NCBI GenBank assembly: GCA_037974665.1
Contig: CM075765.1
Span: 58,193,747 to 58,257,746, forward strand
Reading direction: 5' to 3'
Origin: Ehretia macrophylla
Lineage: Eukaryota > Streptophyta > Magnoliopsida > Boraginales > Ehretiaceae
Length of the DNA: 64,000 nt
Shown: in pieces, positions 60,288 to 64,000 of the stretch
How the letters are laid out: every line of letters begins with the position of its first letter
How positions within the stretch are numbered: position 1 is the stretch's first letter
The notes under the pieces: model-generated
What the model saw: only the letters and a program-made list of their open reading frames with translations
The model's database searches: none
Told to the model about the DNA's origin: nothing
Translations under genes and position numbers: made by a program

Positions 60288-61153
60288 TCCACCAGCTTAT
60301 TCATCTCTCCGGGCCTTTGGATGTTTATGCTACGTCCACATCTCGAAGTCCATTCATCACAAATTTGATCCTAAGGCTGATTGCTGCATTTTTCTTGGGT
60401 ACAGTGATAATCATAAAGGCTTTCGATGCTTCTCTCTGTGCCGTCGTCAAGTTTTCATTTCTTGCCATGTCACATTTGATGAAACAACTCTATACGATCC
60501 ACCATCTAGAGTTGCTCAATCTCAAAGGGAGGTGCCATATATGCTACCCACCGTTACTGACTCTGCTTCCTTTGCACCTGAGATTAGTATTCGGCCCATT
60601 CCCATAGTCGGTGCCTCTTCCAGCAATCCTATTACAGCTATCGAGGGCTCGTGGTACCTGTTGTACCTGATGGTCATCAATCCGCTCTCTGCAACAGTCG
60701 CCGGCCTAAAATCAAAGCTGCACCTTCAGCTGATTTACCAAAATCTTCTCCTCAGCCGAGTGCTCCTCCTGATCAGGAAGCTCCTATTGATTTAGGAAGA
60801 GGAGTATGTTCCTGTACTATTAATCAGTTCCTTCTCTCGGTCAATGTTGTCTTTACTGATTTCAACGTGAAGGAACCCACTCCATTTCGATCAGCTTATA
60901 AGGATCCATGCTGGGTTGCTGCCATGCATGAAGAGATTGCTACCCTCTATCAAAATCAGACTTTGACCATCGTTCCCCGTCCTTCAAATAAGAAAGTTAT
61001 TGGCTCGTAAGTGGTTATACAAGATAAAGTAAAAGTCTGATGGGACTATTGATCGCTACAAGGCTTGCGTTGTAGCCAAAGGCTACAACCAGCAATAGGG
61101 TAAACGACTATGATGAGACATTCAGTCCAGTTATCAAGATGACATCAAGGGAG
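60288..61153 (+). pseudogene. Ty1-copia pol relic (integrase C-terminus to RT start)
   Basis: Translates to SSLRAFGCLCYV, HKFDPKADCCIFLGYS and HKGFRCFS (the region after the integrase core), then a variable P/S-rich linker, then PTPFRSAYKDPCWVAAMHEE, VPRPSNKK, KWLYKIK, DGTIDRYKA, VVAKGYNQQ and DYDETFSPVIKM (the start of the RT domain). The frame shifts near 60650 and again near 61007, where TAA also appears, and TAG interrupts the NQQ segment. Orientation is opposite to the copia LTR that abuts it at 60285, so the two may be separate insertions. Typical of copia fragments in plant mitochondrial and nuclear DNA. Confidence 0.9.
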
Positions 61154-61473
61154 ATTAGGTGTGACTTGCTTGATAAAGGAAAGAGAAGACGTCCCTTAAC
61201 TCAAAGCCCCATTAACGCAAAAGAAGTAGATTCCTACATTTTTAAATTGTTAGAAGCTCTTAGCTACTCAGCTATAGTATAGGCTCTAAAGGTATTACTT
61301 GACTGAAAGAGTACAAATATGTTGGGGACTTCTCTTTCCAACCAAGGCAGACGAGCTTTGCTCACTACTGGTGTTCGTCTACACCACATCGACCTAGAGC
61401 TGAGGCTTATCTTTATCTTTTGGTTCCTTTGATTTAATATATAAATACGAAAAAGAACAACAACTACGCAAAA
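61154..61473. other. Spacer between copia relic and repeat copy E
   Basis: No gene recognised. Confidence 0.35.
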
Positions 61474-61508
61474 AAGTTTTGAAGATGCTCGACCGATAGG
61501 GAAAGGAA
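61474..61508 (+). repeat. Dispersed repeat copy E
   Basis: AAGTTTTGAAGATGCTCGAC then CGATAGGGAAAGGAA. In the shared frame: SFEDARPIGKGK. Confidence 0.8.
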
Positions 61509-61702
61509 AAAGGTGGAAAAAAGATAGATAGGATTATGTTTATTATAGCGGTTCTTTCTGATCCTAGAAAATGTCTGAAAAAACCTGCTATTAACTACCG
61601 AGCAGGGGAAAAAATACGATAAGTAGATATCTCTTCATCATCTCTTTTCTTTTTGCTTTGCGTTGTTTGCATTACTGTTCACCCACGGAGAAAGCTACCA
61701 CA

Positions 61703-61777
61703 TCAAGGTGACAAGATTCGAACCTATGGCCATCTGTACCCAAAACAGATGCGCTGACCAGACTGTGCTACACCTTA
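61703..61777 (-). pseudogene. trnP: Degenerate mitochondrial trnP(UGG)
   Basis: Minus-strand tRNA of 75 bases: acceptor TAAGGTG pairs with CACCTTG, discriminator A; anticodon arm TCTGT-TTTGGGT-ACAGA with TGG (proline); T-loop TTCGAAT. The D-stem has an A-C mismatch (GCAC against GCGC), which a G to A change would produce, and the acceptor has a terminal U-G pair. It is the downstream member of the plant mitochondrial trnS-trnF-trnP cluster, all on this strand. Confidence 0.85.
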
Positions 61778-62041
61778 TCTCACCATCCCGGAGCATATAG
61801 ATCCACCCGATTGATGAACACTCAAATTGAACTCGCCCATCCTTTTGGGCACAGAGATGCGAGAACCAATCCGAGTAATCAACCACTTTTTTTTTATTAG
61901 AAAATCTGCCTCCAGCAAGATAGGGCGAGGTGCTGCAAGCCGTATAGTGCAGGAGCGCTCACATTTCTTTTTGGCTTACTCTTTCACTTGAATTTCTGAA
62001 TTCGGCTCACTCCCGGCTACGTGTCCTTTGGACCAAAAGAC
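61778..62041. other. Spacer between trnP and trnF
   Basis: 264 bases; no further RNA gene seen. A spacer of this general size is usual for the cluster. Confidence 0.4.
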
Positions 62042-62115
62042 CACTTAGAAGTGGATTCAAACCACTGACACAAGAATTTTCAGTCCTTTGCTCTAACCAA
62101 CTAAGCTACCTGAAC
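62042..62115 (-). pseudogene. trnF: Degenerate mitochondrial trnF(GAA)
   Basis: Minus-strand tRNA of 74 bases with acceptor GTTCAGG, anticodon loop CTGAAAA (GAA, phenylalanine), T-arm AGTGG-TTTGAAT-CCACT. Position 4 is C opposite A69, the mismatch that C-to-U editing repairs in dicot mitochondrial tRNA-Phe. Position 54-60 reads TTTGAAT where TTCGAAT is universal, and G-U pairs appear at the D-stem and anticodon stem; all are C to T relative to the mitochondrial gene as I know it. Probably non-functional here. Confidence 0.88.
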
Positions 62116-62472
62116 CACTTTCCTAAAGTATGTTTTCTTCATCGAATAGCGCCCTACCAAGCCGCTAGGCGCTCGAAAAGCCCTTTACTAAAATCTATAA
62201 AATAGATATATCTATTTTCGCTTGTTCATCAATCTTTTGAGTAGCTCTTTCAATTGTCGCCTAATCCCCAACATGCTCAAGAACCAAGAGTCGTCCAGGG
62301 ACTGGATGGCAGAAGGGAGCTTGCAACTAGAAAGAAGATAGGCCGATCAAAGAAAAACAAGGCAAAACAGGTTCTCCACTCTGAGTCACTAAGTAGTGCT
62401 ATTCTGTCCTCTAGGGGACTGGACTCTACCAAAAGGTTCTTTCTCTCACACCTGACCATTTCATTTCCGTGC
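62116..62472. other. Spacer between trnF and trnS
   Basis: 357 bases without a gene. An 81-codon open frame (62254-62499 plus) crosses into trnS on the opposite strand and is a chance frame. Confidence 0.4.
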
Positions 62473-62560
62473 CAAAAGAAATGGGATTCAAACCCATGAT
62501 ACAATCTTCTTGTATGTCGATTTAGCAAAGCAATGCCTTAAGCCACTCAGCCATTCCTCC
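62473..62560 (-). pseudogene. trnS: Degenerate mitochondrial trnS(GCU)
   Basis: Minus-strand class II tRNA of 88 bases with acceptor GGAGGAA, anticodon loop TTGCTAA (GCT, serine), a long variable arm (CATACAAGAAGATTGTAT), T-arm ATGGG-TTTGAAT-CCCAT and 3' strand TTCTTTT. The acceptor has three G-U pairs where C is expected, the anticodon stem has a C-U mismatch at 30-40 and the T-loop reads TTTGAAT. First gene of the serine-phenylalanine-proline cluster. Confidence 0.87.
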
Positions 62561-62946
62561 AAGTTCTTGATCAGAATTTGATGTGCAGTTGGTTGCCTGA
62601 AGGGCAATCTGATCCAATCAACTACCTAAGCCGTAGTGCACGTACTCTTCCTCTATAAGCGAGACTCTATCCAAATCTGCCACTCGTTGGGTGAGGCCTT
62701 CTTTTCTATGAACACCCCACCACTAGGAGAGAACACAGGGTCAAGCCAAGCCCTTACCCACCTAAATAGAACACATATCTCCTTTATTTGGTCGAGAAGG
62801 GAGAAAGCCCAGGGAATTGGACTCTACCTCTTCTATTACATTACATTACGGAGAAGTCCATTCTCGTCATGATTGATCCATGTCCTAGCCTAGTGCCAGG
62901 AGAATCAGGCTTGCTTAGCAACCAAAGCTAGCTTACTAAGGTCGTC
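62561..62946. other. Upstream flank of trnS
   Basis: No gene recognised; one 78-codon frame (62636-62872) without known features. Confidence 0.35.
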
Positions 62947-62980
62947 AAGGTTTGAGGATGCTCGACCGATAGGGAGAACG
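62947..62980 (+). repeat. Dispersed repeat copy F
   Basis: AAGGTTTGAGGATGCTCGAC then CGATAGGGAGAACG. In the shared frame: RFEDARPIGRT. Confidence 0.8.
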
Positions 62981-63777
62981 TGGACTTATTTTTAGCAGAA
63001 GGAAGAAAAACCTTGATTGCATGAACTAGCCAGCAAGCCAGCAAACCCCCCTTACTCACCTTTTAATATATAAAAAAATATTTTTTTCCTTTTCTAATAA
63101 GGTAAGCATTCAGCTATCAATCCAGAGCTACTACTTTAACAATCAACTGAGCACTGGAAGTCAGGTTAAGACGTCAACGTATACAGGGGAGAAGATAAAG
63201 GATTCTTGTCTTTGGAAGTCAATCCCACTAAACTACACTTGTAGGGTTGACATGAGAAAAGTAAAGGCAAGTGGAGTCAAAGGCCGAGCCTCAACAAACA
63301 AAGGGGGACAACCATGCCAATCCAAGTAGAGCAAAAGTGCGCCCTCTCTACCTTTCTTTCTTTACCTTAGATATCGTTCTACAAGGAGACCCATGTGCAT
63401 TTCCTCTGTTCTATGCTCTTGAACTCTTGATTCCCTTGTGCCTTTAGTTGAAGTGTAGGTCATCGATTCAATCTATCTTGATGGGATTTTTGCTTCTGTT
63501 GAGTAGTATAGAAGGGATTTATCTAGTAGGTAGCGACAAGACTAGTAGTATCGACAATAGGCTACATCAATAGCTGAAACTTTTTTTCAGGCAGGGTAGG
63601 CTTGGAGTCAGAAGTCCAATTTTTCCTAACCAAATAACCAATTTTGCAAAGTTCACCTTCCTGTGGTCAAAACAAGACTTACGTATAACGATCATACCTT
63701 ACCAAGGATAGGGACCAGAATATAGAGCCTAATTAAAAAGAATTTGGGCTTGCTTTCTCAATTCACATCTATGAGCG
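62981..63777. other. Intergenic DNA, no recognised gene
   Basis: About 800 bases of mitochondrial-style spacer with poly-T and poly-A runs near 63060-63090. No open frame or RNA gene recognised. Confidence 0.35.
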
Positions 63778-63816
63778 CCCATTTCTCTCCCTATCGTTTG
63801 AGCATCTTCAAACCTC
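63778..63816 (-). repeat. Dispersed repeat copy G
   Basis: Minus strand: GAGGTTTGAAGATGCTCAAA, CGATAGGGAGAGAAATGGG. Reads RFEDAQTIGREMG in the shared frame. Confidence 0.8.
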
Positions 63817-64000
63817 TATATCTTGTTCGCTTCGATCGGACTTTGATAGCTTAGGGAAGAATGATAGGTCGCTAACAAGGCCCATAAATGACCGGTCAGA
63901 AAGCCTACTTATTTTTTTCCCCAATCTATTACTCACTTTGATCGGACTCTAACTGCTCATCCCTCTCTCATGAAAATTCTCTCTCCTCTCCCGGCGGCTT

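Noticed and set aside
61703..62560. Chloroplast origin of the tRNA genes
   Set aside because: The order serine(GCU), phenylalanine, proline and the C4 in trnF fit the native mitochondrial cluster, not plastid genes.
1..64000. CRISPR arrays, bacterial operons or rRNA genes
   Set aside because: No regularly spaced repeats, no ribosome-site-led gene series and no rRNA core sequences were seen; the gene content is plant organelle and retroelement.

Overview
The window looks like plant (angiosperm) nuclear DNA made of decayed mitochondrial DNA, broken up by four long Ty3-type LTR retrotransposons (a NUMT with nested insertions). The mitochondrial signal is a trnS(GCU)-trnF(GAA)-trnP(UGG) cluster, a trnK(UUU) and an rps7, each carrying substitutions, mismatched stems, stops or frameshifts. 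The nuclear signal is intact-ended LTR elements with 5-bp target duplications, a Ty1-copia LTR and pol fragment, and one small open frame that encodes an IDA-like secreted peptide precursor. I cannot prove nuclear location from sequence alone; a mitochondrial genome carrying pseudogenes and nuclear imports is the alternative.

Layout. 1-432: left flank, no recognised gene. 433-7790: element 1, a non-autonomous LTR element (about 2.4 kb LTRs, 2.7 kb non-coding interior, 5' LTR truncated). 7791-9683: mitochondrial-type intergenic DNA. 9684-19216: element 2, a complete chromodomain Ty3 element flanked by GATAG. 19217-28644: intergenic DNA with a degenerate trnK. 28645-38701: element 3, flanked by GTGAT, with gag-pol broken by stops and two frameshifts. 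38702-42566: intergenic DNA ending in the rps7 pseudogene. 42567-52598: element 4, flanked by CTTTC, the best-preserved gag-pol (one frame, three stops). 52599-64000: mixed DNA holding a Tat/Ogre-like reverse transcriptase relic, the IDA-like gene, a copia LTR, a copia pol relic, the tRNA cluster and several copies of a short dispersed repeat.

Elements 2, 3 and 4 encode gag with two CCHC knuckles, protease, reverse transcriptase, RNase H, integrase and a C-terminal chromodomain in one frame, in the order of Ty3 chromoviruses (Tekay/Del-like). Element 1 lacks this but keeps the same primer-site type and the same block before the polypurine tract, so it was probably mobilised by relatives.

The most interesting pattern is inside the LTRs. 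In all four families and all eight copies, a TATA-like box lies about 185-215 nt upstream of a GTGAG donor, and 1.17-1.33 kb later an acceptor is followed, always in the same phase, by a short acidic reading frame of 20-30 codons. Its EEEE core is shared by elements 2, 3 and 4 while the surrounding LTR sequence has diverged. Second in interest are the IDA-like gene with a tandem 78-bp duplication of its peptide motif, and a seven-copy dispersed repeat whose copies keep a common reading frame.
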